Assembly: GCF_040892545.1 (NCBI RefSeq) | Contig: NZ_CP156079.1 | Coordinates: 1,833,501-1,897,500, forward strand | Length of the DNA stretch: 64,000 nt | Direction of reading: 5' to 3' | Source: Paracidovorax avenae | GTDB lineage: Bacteria; Pseudomonadota; Gammaproteobacteria; Burkholderiales; Burkholderiaceae_C | Part shown: in pieces, positions 7,934-15,519 of the stretch | Position numbering within the stretch: the stretch's first letter is position 1 | How the letters are laid out: each line of letters begins with the position of its first letter | Notes under the pieces: generated by a model | What the model was told of the DNA's origin: nothing | The model's database searches: none | Seen by the model: the letters and a program-made list of their open reading frames with translations, nothing else | Program-made: the position numbers and the translations under genes

Positions 7934-10191
7934 GAAGTGTCGCCGCGCCCCAGCAACCGCATGCCCTGGCCGGCCAGGAGGCCGTGCCCCAGCTCATCGC
8001 CGCGACCTCGCTGTCGCTGCCCGAGCAGGCCGGCGCCCTGGCGCGCGCCCGGGCGTTCGCCGAGCCGCTGCTCTCCGCCGAAACCCTGGAGACGGGCGAG
8101 AACACCTTCGCCCACGCGGAGGCCGTGGCAGCCATCCTCAAGGCCATCGGCGGTTCCGAGGCCATGCAGGCCGCCAGCTACCTCGTGCATGCCTGCTCGC
8201 ACCTGAACAAGCCCGAGGAGGTCATCGCCAAGGCCTTCGGCCAGAACTTCGCCACGCTCGCCGTCGAAACCACCAAGCTCATGCGCGTGCAGGAGCAGGC
8301 GCGCGCGGCCCAGCTCGCCGGCCATGCGGTGGACGACCCCGTCACCCACACCGAGAACGTCCGCAAGATGCTGCTGGCCTTCTCGCGCGACCTGCGCGTG
8401 GTCATGCTGCGCCTGGCCTCGCGGCTGCAAACGCTGCGCTTCTACGCGGCCACCAAGCGGCCCGTGTCGCCCGCCATCGCCCGCGAGGCGCTGCAGGTCT
8501 TCGCGCCGCTCGCCAACCGCCTGGGCATCTGGCAGATGAAATGGGAGCTGGAGGACCTGTCCTTCCGTTTCCTGGAGCCCGACACCTACAAGCAGATCGC
8601 CCGCCTGCTCGACGAGAAGCGCGCCGAGCGCGAGGTGTACATGGAGCAACTGCGCGGCCGGCTCGAATCCGAACTGCGCGCGCGCAGCATCAGCGCCACC
8701 GTGCAGGGCCGGCCCAAGCACATCTACAGCATCGTCAAGAAGATGCGCGGCAAGTCGCTCGACTTCGACCAGGTGTTCGACATCCGCGCGCTGCGCGTGG
8801 TCGTGCCCACGGTGAAGGACTGCTATGCCGCGCTGTCGTGGGTGCATTCGCACTTCAAGCCGATCGACGCGGAGTTCGACGACTACATCGCCCGCCCCAA
8901 GCCCAACGGCTACCAGTCGCTGCACACCGTGGTGCGCGACGAGGCGGGCAAGGCCATCGAGATCCAGATCCGCACCCAGGCCATGCACGACCACGCCGAG
9001 CACGGCGTGGCCGCGCACTGGGCCTACAAGGAGGCCGGCACCAAGGGGTATGGCGGCGTGTCCGCCAGCAGCGAATACGACGCCAAGATCGCCGTGCTGC
9101 GGCAGCTGCTGGCCTGGGAGCGCGACATGGCCGGCGCGGTGCAGCACCGCGGCCTGTTCGAGGACCGCATCTACGTGCTGACGCCCAGTGCCGAGGTGGT
9201 GGAACTGCCCCAGGGCGCGACTCCGGTGGATTTCGCCTACGCGGTGCACACCAGCGTGGGGCACCGCTGCCGCGGCGCACGCGTGGACGGATCCATGGTC
9301 CCGCTCAACACGCCGCTGCACAACGGCCAGACGGTGGAAATCACCACGGTGAAGGAGGGCCGGCCCTCGCGCGACTGGCTCAATCCCGAACTGGGCTACC
9401 TCACCAGCCACCGCGCCCGCGCCAAGGTGCGCGCGTGGTTCAATGCCCAGGCCACGCACGAGACCGTGGCCCGCGGCCGAGAGGCCGTGGAAAAGCTGCT
9501 GCAGCGCGAAGGCAAGACCGCGATCCGGCTGGAAGACCTGGCCGTGCAGCTGGGCTTCAAGACCGCCGATGCGCTCTTCGAAGTGGTGGGCAAGGACGAG
9601 TTCTCCCTGCGCACCATCGAGACCCTGCTGCGCCCGCCCGAGCCCGTGCTGCAGCCCGACGACTACCTGCTGCTCAAGAAGGCGCGCACGAACGAGAGCG
9701 CGCCCAAGGGCGGCGTGCTGGTGGTGGGCATCGACTCCCTCATGACCCAGCTGGCCAAGTGCTGCCGCCCCGCGCCGCCGGACCCGATCCGCGGCTTCGT
9801 CACGCGCGGCAAGGGCGTGAGCGTGCACCGCGCGGACTGCAGCAACTTCCGCGAGATGGCGGCCCGCAGCGCCGAGCGCGTGATCGACGTCGAATGGGGC
9901 AGCGCGGGCGGATCCGGCGGCGGGGCCCAGGGAGGCGGGCAGGGCGGCCACCCTGCCGCCCTCTACCCCGTGGACGTGGCCGTCGAGGCCGCCGACCGCC
10001 AGGGCCTGCTGCGCGACATCTCCGAAGTCTTCGCGCGCGAGAAGACCAACGTCATCGGCGTGCAGACCCAGTCGGTGAAGGGCACGGCGTGGATGACGTT
10101 CACCGTGGAGGTGTCGGACTCCGGACGGCTGAACAAGGTGCTGTCGATCGTCGCCGCGGTGCAGGGCGTGCGCTCCGCGCGGCGGCGGTGA
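7930..10191 (+). CDS. relA: GTP pyrophosphokinase RelA (synthetase, degenerate hydrolase domain)
   Basis: This ribosome-associated (p)ppGpp synthetase has 753 residues. Order: HD-like region (about 45-200), RelA/SpoT synthetase (about 255-370), TGS (about 407-470), and ACT at the C-terminus from about 680. In the HD region the metal-binding His-Asp pair reads His87-Ala88 (LVHACSHLNKPEE), so hydrolase activity should be lost. The synthetase has EFDD (315-318), the ExDD signature of monofunctional RelA rather than the RxKD of bifunctional SpoT. The ATG at 7930 overlaps the upstream stop. A Gly-rich insert precedes the ACT domain. Confidence 0.94.
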   Translation: MRSVAAPQQPHALAGQEAVPQLIAATSLSLPEQAGALARARAFAEPLLSAETLETGENTFAHAEAVAAILKAIGGSEAMQAASYLVHACSHLNKPEEVIAKAFGQNFATLAVETTKLMRVQEQARAAQLAGHAVDDPVTHTENVRKMLLAFSRDLRVVMLRLASRLQTLRFYAATKRPVSPAIAREALQVFAPLANRLGIWQMKWELEDLSFRFLEPDTYKQIARLLDEKRAEREVYMEQLRGRLESELRARSISATVQGRPKHIYSIVKKMRGKSLDFDQVFDIRALRVVVPTVKDCYAALSWVHSHFKPIDAEFDDYIARPKPNGYQSLHTVVRDEAGKAIEIQIRTQAMHDHAEHGVAAHWAYKEAGTKGYGGVSASSEYDAKIAVLRQLLAWERDMAGAVQHRGLFEDRIYVLTPSAEVVELPQGATPVDFAYAVHTSVGHRCRGARVDGSMVPLNTPLHNGQTVEITTVKEGRPSRDWLNPELGYLTSHRARAKVRAWFNAQATHETVARGREAVEKLLQREGKTAIRLEDLAVQLGFKTADALFEVVGKDEFSLRTIETLLRPPEPVLQPDDYLLLKKARTNESAPKGGVLVVGIDSLMTQLAKCCRPAPPDPIRGFVTRGKGVSVHRADCSNFREMAARSAERVIDVEWGSAGGSGGGAQGGGQGGHPAALYPVDVAVEAADRQGLLRDISEVFAREKTNVIGVQTQSVKGTAWMTFTVEVSDSGRLNKVLSIVAAVQGVRSARRR

Positions 10192-10217
10192 GGTGAGTGA
10201 AGCGAGAGTTCGCCACT

Positions 10218-10249
10218 TTGTCCGGCGGCCGGTTTTTTGCTGCTATACT
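10218..10249 (+). promoter_or_regulatory. Possible tRNA-Val promoter
   Basis: TATACT at 10244-10249 is a good -10 element about 20 bases before the mature tRNA 5' end. A -35 is less clear: TTGTCC at 10218 is spaced 20 bases away, longer than usual. The CCGG-CGG-CCGG hairpin followed by six T at about 10221-10237 may instead end relA transcription. Confidence 0.4.
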
Positions 10250-10269
10250 CTCGCTTCTCGAATACACAC

Positions 10270-10346
10270 AGGCGCGTAGCTCAGCTGGTTAGAGCACCAC
10301 CTTGACATGGTGGGGGTCGTTGGTTCGAGTCCAATCGCGCCTACCA
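10270..10346 (+). tRNA. tRNA-Val (anticodon GAC)
   Basis: The full cloverleaf can be drawn. The acceptor AGGCGCG pairs with CGCGCCT. The D stem is GCTC/GAGC. The anticodon stem CCACC/GGTGG closes the loop TTGACAT with anticodon GAC. The T stem is GTTGG/CCAAT around TTCGAGT. The CCA is encoded. Length is 77 bases. The downstream region carries IS remnants, so its 3' end may once have served as an integration site, but no integrase is present. Confidence 0.96.
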
Positions 10347-10423
10347 ATTTTTCCTCCTGAAGTGGACCAGACTTCAGAATCTCGGGGAACTGTTGGGGAA
10401 CCCTTCAGGTTCCAGTCCCGATC

Positions 10424-10449
10424 AAGCCGCCTCCTTCAGGCGGCTTTTT
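10424..10449 (+). terminator. Intrinsic terminator after tRNA-Val
   Basis: AAGCCGCC (10424-10431) pairs with GGCGGCTT (10439-10446) around a seven-base loop and is followed by T residues. It lies 78 bases past the tRNA and would also serve the convergent diguanylate cyclase gene, whose stop is at 10497. Confidence 0.85.
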
Positions 10450-10496
10450 CATTTACGCCTGCATCTGCCCCATCTTCGCCTGAACCGCTCAGGCCT

Positions 10497-11693
10497 TCAG
10501 CGATTGCCTGCGGCGCGGGCCTTTCCTTTGCGAATCAGCTTCTCGGCATAGGCCCCTTTATCGGCCCTGGCGAGCAAGTCGACCAGGCTGATGCCGCCGG
10601 GAGAGACTTCGTAGCCAAGGGAAACCCCGACCCTCACAGTCGCGGAGCTCAACTGGATGGGCTCGCACAGGGCGTGTTGCAGGCGGGTGCAGACGGAGCG
10701 GGCGGCATCAGCATCCGACACGCCCGTGAGAACCACGGCAAACTCGTCACCACCGACTCGTGCGACCAGGTCGTCATCCCGGCATTCGCGCAGCATGCGC
10801 TTCGCCGTCACTGTCAGAACTTCGTCGCCGGCCTGATGTCCATGGGTGTCGTTGACGGGCTTGAAGTCGTCCAGGTCAAACGCGATGACCGTCAGAGGTG
10901 AGTCCAGGAGTTTCGCGAACCGTTCTTCCAGCGCCCGGCGGTTCAGCAAGCCCGTCAGCGGGTCGCAGTCTGCCTCCTCCCTCAGCGTTTGGATCCGTGT
11001 GGTGCTGCGGCGGAAAAGGGCGGTGGCATAGGTAGCGCTCCAGACCAGAAAAACGATGAGCGCTGCGCCGCTGATGCACGCCCCCATGATCAACCGCTTG
11101 TACTCGCGTGCCCTCTCCTGTGTCCGGGCCTGCAGGAGGAGGCGCTCCACGCCCTCCATCTCCGCCAGCTGTTGCCGCAGGAGTCTGGCCGAGTCCTGGG
11201 AAATTCGGGGCGCCAGGCTGGCGAGCAAAGCCGCAGGGCCATCGCGCTCTGCAATGACTGCAGTGCTGTTCATCCACCCCACCATCTCTGCCGTTTCCGC
11301 GCGCAACGCCAAAGCCCGGTCACTTTGCCCGGGGTTGTCTTGAACGAGCCCTTCTAGAAGTTCCGCAGTGCGGGCGGCGGTGCTGGCTGCTGCCCGGGCT
11401 CGCTCCAGATGAGGAGGGCCTGGAGAAATTGCATAGTCACGCAGTGCCAGACTGCCCCGGAGCAATTCGGTTCGTACCCTGTTTATTTGGTCCAGGACCT
11501 CATGGGTGTGTTCGACCCAGTCGCTCGCTTCGTTGAATCTGGTGGCTGTCCAGACCAGCACGGCTGCTGCCGTCACCCCCAGAGCCAGTGCCATCATCTG
11601 CACTACCACGAGCATTCGTGCGATGGGCCGAAGCAGTCGAGCGGCAGGTGGGGAATTCGTGGGTGATTGCATGGCGGCCAATGGGGCGCGCAA
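10497..11693 (-). CDS. Membrane diguanylate cyclase (GGDEF protein)
   Basis: Makes the second messenger c-di-GMP. The 398-residue protein has a membrane span at about 28-50, a periplasmic alpha-helical sensor region resembling CHASE3 or four-helix-bundle domains, a second span at about 208-228, and a GGDEF domain with an intact GGDEF motif near residue 313. The RDDD five residues before the motif is an intact product-inhibition I-site (RxxD). There is no EAL domain. The start could be this codon or the Met seven residues in (11672). It stands alone beside the tRNA and IS remnants. Confidence 0.9.
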   Translation of the reverse strand: MRAPLAAMQSPTNSPPAARLLRPIARMLVVVQMMALALGVTAAAVLVWTATRFNEASDWVEHTHEVLDQINRVRTELLRGSLALRDYAISPGPPHLERARAAASTAARTAELLEGLVQDNPGQSDRALALRAETAEMVGWMNSTAVIAERDGPAALLASLAPRISQDSARLLRQQLAEMEGVERLLLQARTQERAREYKRLIMGACISGAALIVFLVWSATYATALFRRSTTRIQTLREEADCDPLTGLLNRRALEERFAKLLDSPLTVIAFDLDDFKPVNDTHGHQAGDEVLTVTAKRMLRECRDDDLVARVGGDEFAVVLTGVSDADAARSVCTRLQHALCEPIQLSSATVRVGVSLGYEVSPGGISLVDLLARADKGAYAEKLIRKGKARAAGNR

Positions 11694-11789
11694 TTGTAGT
11701 CAAGCTCTGCTGTTGCACACCAATTAACGGGGGAAGCTGATGTTGCCCCCGTATTCCCGGCCCCGCCCTATTCGCAATAAAGCGCCCGG

Positions 11790-12024
11790 TCAGCCCCCTG
11801 CGGCCTGCTGCCGCCTGAACTCCCGAGGCGAGCGCATTTTCAGCGACGAGTGCGGATGCACCTCGTTGAAGTGCTCGAAGGCTGCCGGCAACTGTGCCAG
11901 CACCGTCCGCGCGTCACGCAGGTCCATGCGGTCCACGTAGTCGCTCTTGAAGGTGTTCACGAAGCTCTCGGCGATGCCGTTACTCTGCGGGCTGCACACG
12001 GGCGTGTTGATGGGCTTGAGGCCC
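11790..12024 (-). pseudogene. IS3-family transposase OrfB, C-terminal remnant
   Basis: Only the last 75-80 codons remain, running LKPINTPVCSPQSNGIAESF and then the DYVDRMDLRDA and EVHPHSSLKMRSPREF stretches. This is the end of the DDE integrase core of IS3-family OrfB (the final Glu region plus the HSSL motif). Upstream of the LGLKP residues the frame runs antisense through an IS5-family fragment, so the 5' three quarters are gone. It is not functional. Confidence 0.85.
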
Positions 12025-12590
12025 AGTGCGTGCTCAAGACCGGCACGCTGGTGGATGCCACGCTGATTGCCGCGCCCAGTTCGACCAGGAACGCCCTGGG
12101 CGAGCGCGACCCGGAGATGCGCGGCAACCAGCGGCACTTCTGGATGAAGGCGCACATCGGCGTGGATGCCGAGTCGGGCCTGGTGCATACGGTCATCGGC
12201 ACGGCGGCCAACGTCAACGACGTCACCCAGGCGCACGACTGCTGCACGGGCAGGAGCAGGATACCTTTGGCGACGCGGGCTACCAAGGCGTGGACAAGCG
12301 GTCCGAAACCCGGGCCTGAAGGTGAGATGGCACATTGCCCTGCGCCCGGGCAAACGTGCGGTGCTGGACCGGAACCGGCCACTGGCCCGAGCCATCGACC
12401 GACTCGAACAGATCAAGGCAGCATCCAGGCGAAGGTGGAGCACCCGTTCCGGGTGATCAAGCAGCAGTTCGGTCACGCCGAGGTGCGTTACCGGGGCCTG
12501 GCCAAGAACACGGCGCGGATGCAGGTGATGTTTGCGCTGGGCAATGTGTGGATGGCACGCCGGCAGTTGCTGGCGATGCCGGCATGAGTG
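12025..12590 (+). pseudogene. IS5-family transposase, truncated and frameshifted remnant
   Basis: Reading across three frames gives an IS5-family DDE transposase C-terminal half. LKTGTLVDATLIAAPSSTRN and HFWMKAHIGVDAESGLVHTV are in one frame. The DTFGDAGYQGVDKRSET segment is in a second, and VRWHIALRPGKRAVLDRNRP in a third. The first frame returns with KVEHPFRVIKQQFGHAEVRY up to the stop near 12587. At least two frameshifts (about 12240-12260 and 12310-12330) and loss of the N-terminus make it non-functional. It abuts the IS3 remnant without a gap. Confidence 0.85.
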
Positions 12591-12720
12591 TGCCTGGAAT
12601 GCGCCCAAGGGCCGCTGCACGGACCAACTCTGCCTGCTGGATGGGCATTTCGCGGGGGAAATCAGTCCGATCTCGCACATCACGAAAAATCACCCCGATT
12701 CATTCGGCCACAGGGCGCAG

Positions 12721-12747
12721 AGAGGGGGTTTTGCAGACCTTCCCTAG
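12721..12747. mobile_element. Likely right terminal repeat of the IS5-family remnant with CTAG target
   Basis: The stretch GGGGGTTTTGCAGACCTTCC at 12724-12743 looks like an IS5-family terminal repeat and is followed by CTAG at 12744-12747, the usual target-duplication class (YTAR) of this family. The left repeat has been lost with the 5' half of the element. Assignment is from memory of IS5-type ends and is tentative. Confidence 0.45.
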
Positions 12748-12756
12748 GCCACTACC

Positions 12757-13326
12757 ATGGCACAAATGAACATCAAATCATTCTCCGGCCTGTCATCTAT
12801 CGTGCATCTTCATGGAGAGTGCATCACGGAATGGACAGGCTTGGAGATGGCCCTTGACGGAGGGCGTGCGGTGGTGACGGATGACACGGTGACTTCCGGT
12901 TTTTTCGGTGAGTCGCCTGCGGTCTGGGCCCATCCCGATGTTCCGTTCTGGCAGTTCTCCAGCATCCACATCAAGCTCCCCTCCGGTCTGTATTTGCAGT
13001 TGTTCGCGGAAGATATGGATGACCGTCCAAATGGCTTGCTGATGGCAAAAATGGATGGGATGCCCGAGCCCGTTCCAGAGGCGCCAGCGGGGATCTTTCG
13101 AAGTCGTGCCCTGGAGTGCCTTCCGGTTGGACAGGTGGCGCTATCGGTGCTTCGCGAGGGGCCCGGTGGAGTTGTCTGGGATGCCTCGTTGGAGATTTCC
13201 GGCCAAGTCGTTCGGCTGCTGGCCGGAGAGGTATACCGCCGGCAGGGAGGAACGTTCGACATCGTGACACCGAATGAGTCCGTCCTCCTTCAATTGAACG
13301 GTGCGTGCCCCCATAGCGCGGGCTGA
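12757..13326 (+). CDS. Orphan hypothetical protein, low-GC, beside IS scar
   Basis: A 189-residue soluble protein that I do not recognise. It has no signal peptide or membrane span. It is acidic and rich in beta-type segments (VWAHPDVPFWQFSSIHIKL; VVWDASLEISGQVVRLLAG). Base composition is visibly lower in GC than its neighbours. The IS5-type end is ten bases upstream, with no clear ribosome-binding site before either possible Met (12757 or 12766). Small acidic orphans beside IS debris are often immunity proteins left from polymorphic-toxin loci, but nothing here proves that. Confidence 0.6.
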   Translation: MAQMNIKSFSGLSSIVHLHGECITEWTGLEMALDGGRAVVTDDTVTSGFFGESPAVWAHPDVPFWQFSSIHIKLPSGLYLQLFAEDMDDRPNGLLMAKMDGMPEPVPEAPAGIFRSRALECLPVGQVALSVLREGPGGVVWDASLEISGQVVRLLAGEVYRRQGGTFDIVTPNESVLLQLNGACPHSAG

Positions 13327-13719
13327 TCGTGACGGCCGGCTGGTAAGCAGAAGAGCCGCAGACACACTCCGAGTTTTCCGCAAAAGCCGTCCGGCATGGG
13401 CGTTTTTTTGCGCCGCGCCCTGCACCGGACATACGCCGGCAGGGTAGAACCGGGCCCGGCACCAGGAAGCGGCCTCATGTCGCGGCTGCCATTCCATGAC
13501 CCCCGAGCCTCCAGAGTCCGGCTCGTCGCTCGCCCATGCCCAGCGCAATGGGCCTGCCCACATCGGCAGGCCAGGACTTGCTCTGCTGTTTCTCCGTAAG
13601 TCCGGCCATATGATTGATAATGCAAATGGTTACTATTTTTCATACGTACACTGGATTCGCCTGCACGGTTGCCGCAAGCCAGGCTGCCGGGAAGCCGTCA
13701 CCCTCCGTTCCATCGATCC
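13327..13719. other. Intergenic region without a convincing gene
   Basis: About 390 bases separate the orphan gene from the sigma factor. Short open frames exist on both strands but none has a family-like product or start site. The last 110 bases become AT-rich and hold a Fur-box-like sequence. The region probably contains the sigma-factor promoter and otherwise nothing I can assign. Confidence 0.6.
13612..13636 (+). promoter_or_regulatory. Fur-box-like operator upstream of fecI-type sigma factor
   Basis: GATAATGCAAATGGTTACTA begins at 13616 in an AT-rich pocket about 85 bases before the sigma factor start. It resembles the GATAATGATAATCATTATC Fur consensus in its left half and centre. Iron repression would fit the downstream genes. 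Confidence 0.45.
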
Positions 13720-14256
13720 GTGGTCACACGCCATTACCGAGAGTTGCTGAGCTTCCTGGCCCGTGCGGTCAGGGATCGCGACACTGCGCGTGATCTGGTG
13801 CAGGAAAGCTATGCACGGGTGCTGGCCGTGCAGCATTCGGGGAAGGCCATCGGCGACGCGCGCGCGCTGTTGTACCGGACGGCACGCAACCTGGTGATCG
13901 ACCGGCACCGCCGGGCCGAGGTGCGGGCCGGCAAGTCTGCATCCCCCGGTGCCGAGAGTGAGGCCGATCCGATGGCTGTTCTGGAGGGTATTGCGGCTCC
14001 CGTTGCCTGTGAGCCTGAGGTTGCAGCCGCATCCGCGGAAACGGTCCAGGCGCTGCTCGCCGCGATCGGTGCGCTGCCGCTGCGCTGCCGGGAGGCCTTC
14101 ATCCTGCACAAGTTCGACGGGCTCTCGCAGGCCGAGGTCGCCATCCGGATGGACATCTCGGTGAAGATGGTGGAGCGGCACGTACAGCGCGCGATGGAGG
14201 CGTGCCGCCTGTGCCTGCGCCGGATGGACGGTGCGGCCGAGGATGCACCCGAATGA
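13720..14256 (+). CDS. FecI-like ECF sigma factor
   Basis: Iron-starvation-type extracytoplasmic-function sigma factor, about 178 residues from the GTG at 13720. This start gives VTRHYRELLSFLARAV at the N-terminus, as usual in the family; a TTG 51 bases upstream would add an unlikely Pro/Arg-rich leader. Region 2 has DRDTARDLVQESYARVL and region 4 has LPLRCREAFILHKFDGLSQA followed by a VKMVERHVQRAM recognition helix. It is followed by FecR and a TonB receptor, the classic cell-surface signalling order. Confidence 0.92.
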   Translation: MVTRHYRELLSFLARAVRDRDTARDLVQESYARVLAVQHSGKAIGDARALLYRTARNLVIDRHRRAEVRAGKSASPGAESEADPMAVLEGIAAPVACEPEVAAASAETVQALLAAIGALPLRCREAFILHKFDGLSQAEVAIRMDISVKMVERHVQRAMEACRLCLRRMDGAAEDAPE

Positions 14257-14338
14257 CCCGCTGCCCGTGTTTTCGAAGCGAGGAGGTAGGGTTTGGGTGG
14301 GCTCGCGCGTCTTCATCCATGAACAACGGCATCTTTCC

Positions 14339-15427
14339 ATGAGCCATCCGTCGTCCGCCGACTCCGCATTGAGCGACCTCGAACGCCAGGCGCTCGAATG
14401 GTTCGTGCGTCTGGAGGGTGGCCTTCCCGCCGCCGAGCAGTGCGCGTTCGAAGCCTGGCTGGCCGCCGACCCGGCGCATGGTCGCGCCCTGGGGCGCTGG
14501 AAAGGCGACTGGAGCCTGCTGGATGGGCTTCCGCAGGAGGGCGTGGACGCGTTGCGTCGCGACCTTGCCGCTGACCAGGCGGCCGAAAGGCGGGCTGTCC
14601 AGTCTGCGTCGTCGCCTCGCCGTCCCTGGTGGCGCAGGCTGGGCGAACTGCTGCCGCAAGCTGCGCTGGCGGGCGGCGTGGCTGCGGCAGGCTGCGGCTA
14701 TCTGGCCTGGGACCATTGGCAGCGCCAGCCGGTCTATTCCCAGAGCTTTGCCACCTTGCGCGGCCAGCAGCGCCTGGTGGACCTTCCCGACGGAAGCCGC
14801 CTGCGGCTCGATACGGCCACCCGTGCCGAGGCGGTGCTCTACCGGCATCGCCGGGAAGTCCGGTTGCCGGAAGGTCAGGCGGTGTTCAGCGTCAAGGGCG
14901 ACCCATCCCGTCCCTTCGATGTATTGGCCGGACCGCTGCGCATCACGGTGGTCGGCACCCGTTTCTCCGTGCGCTTCACGCCGGGTGTGTCCGGCCAGGG
15001 CGGTGTCCGGGTGGCCGTGGAGGAAGGGCATGTGCGCGTGGCGTCCCTGGTGCGTGGCCGCAAGGGTGCCAGCCTGCCGCCGGCAGACGAGGCGCCCGGT
15101 GCCGTGGAACTGGTCGCGGGTCAGCAGGTCGCGAGCGATGCCGCTGGCGAACTCGGCCAGGTGACTGCCATCTCCACCGCCGGCATGGCGCCCTGGCGCG
15201 ACAACCGTGTCAGCTTCGACGATACGCCGCTGGGCGAGGCGCTGGCGGAATTCGAACGCTATGGGGACACCCGGCTGACAGTGGGCGATCCGGCGGTGGC
15301 GGCATTGCGCCTGACCGGAACCTTCGATCCGCACCGGCTCGACAGCTTCATCCGGGCACTGCCGCAGGTCTTGCCGGTGCGCCTGCAGGAGCAGGACGGC
15401 ACGACCGAGATTCTTCCGCGGAAGTGA
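14339..15427 (+). CDS. FecR-type anti-sigma/sigma regulator
   Basis: A single-span inner-membrane protein that relays the receptor signal to the FecI-like sigma factor. The 362 residues comprise an N-terminal DUF4880 segment (EWFVRLEGG to LGRWKGDW, about 20-58), a span at 107-124, a periplasmic FecR domain (LVDLPDGSRLRLDTATRAEA through GTRFSVRF), and a C-terminal STN-like DUF4974 region that binds the receptor. The Met at 14339 was chosen because earlier in-frame Mets give an atypical leader. It follows the sigma factor by 82 bases. Confidence 0.92.
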   Translation: MSHPSSADSALSDLERQALEWFVRLEGGLPAAEQCAFEAWLAADPAHGRALGRWKGDWSLLDGLPQEGVDALRRDLAADQAAERRAVQSASSPRRPWWRRLGELLPQAALAGGVAAAGCGYLAWDHWQRQPVYSQSFATLRGQQRLVDLPDGSRLRLDTATRAEAVLYRHRREVRLPEGQAVFSVKGDPSRPFDVLAGPLRITVVGTRFSVRFTPGVSGQGGVRVAVEEGHVRVASLVRGRKGASLPPADEAPGAVELVAGQQVASDAAGELGQVTAISTAGMAPWRDNRVSFDDTPLGEALAEFERYGDTRLTVGDPAVAALRLTGTFDPHRLDSFIRALPQVLPVRLQEQDGTTEILPRK

Positions 15428-15481
15428 AAGCGGGGCAGGGCGCAGGGAGGAGGTTGGGGTAGAGCGGGCTCATGCGTCTAC

Positions 15482-15506
15482 ATGAGAAGGATTCTTATTC
15501 TTAGAC
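15482..15506 (+). promoter_or_regulatory. Fur-box-like site upstream of the TonB receptor
   Basis: GAGAAGGATTCTTATTCTTA at 15484-15503 is an AT-rich imperfect palindrome 17 bases before the receptor start. It fits a degenerate Fur box and suggests an additional promoter for the receptor gene. Confidence 0.45.
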
Positions 15507-15519
15507 CTTCCCGGAGAAC

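Noticed and set aside
6996..10196. Very long open frame (over 1000 codons) on the plus strand across the hydrolase and relA genes
   Set aside because: It is an Arg/Ala/Pro-rich out-of-frame shadow typical of high-GC DNA; the true frames encode clear hydrolase and RelA motifs.
10350..10500. Possible integrase attachment site at the tRNA-Val 3' end
   Set aside because: No repeat of the tRNA 3' end is seen further downstream and no integrase gene is present; only a terminator can be supported.
11736..11760. TGATGTTGCCCCCG as the outer terminal repeat of the IS3 remnant
   Set aside because: It resembles IS3-type ends slightly, but the partner end is missing and the match is too short to claim.
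11790..12683. Apparent 297-codon minus-strand gene
   Set aside because: Only its last ~78 codons are transposase; the rest is antisense to the IS5 remnant.
13396..13599. Small plus-strand open frame between the orphan gene and sigma factor
   Set aside because: No ribosome-binding site, no signal peptide or family resemblance, and the opposite strand is equally open.
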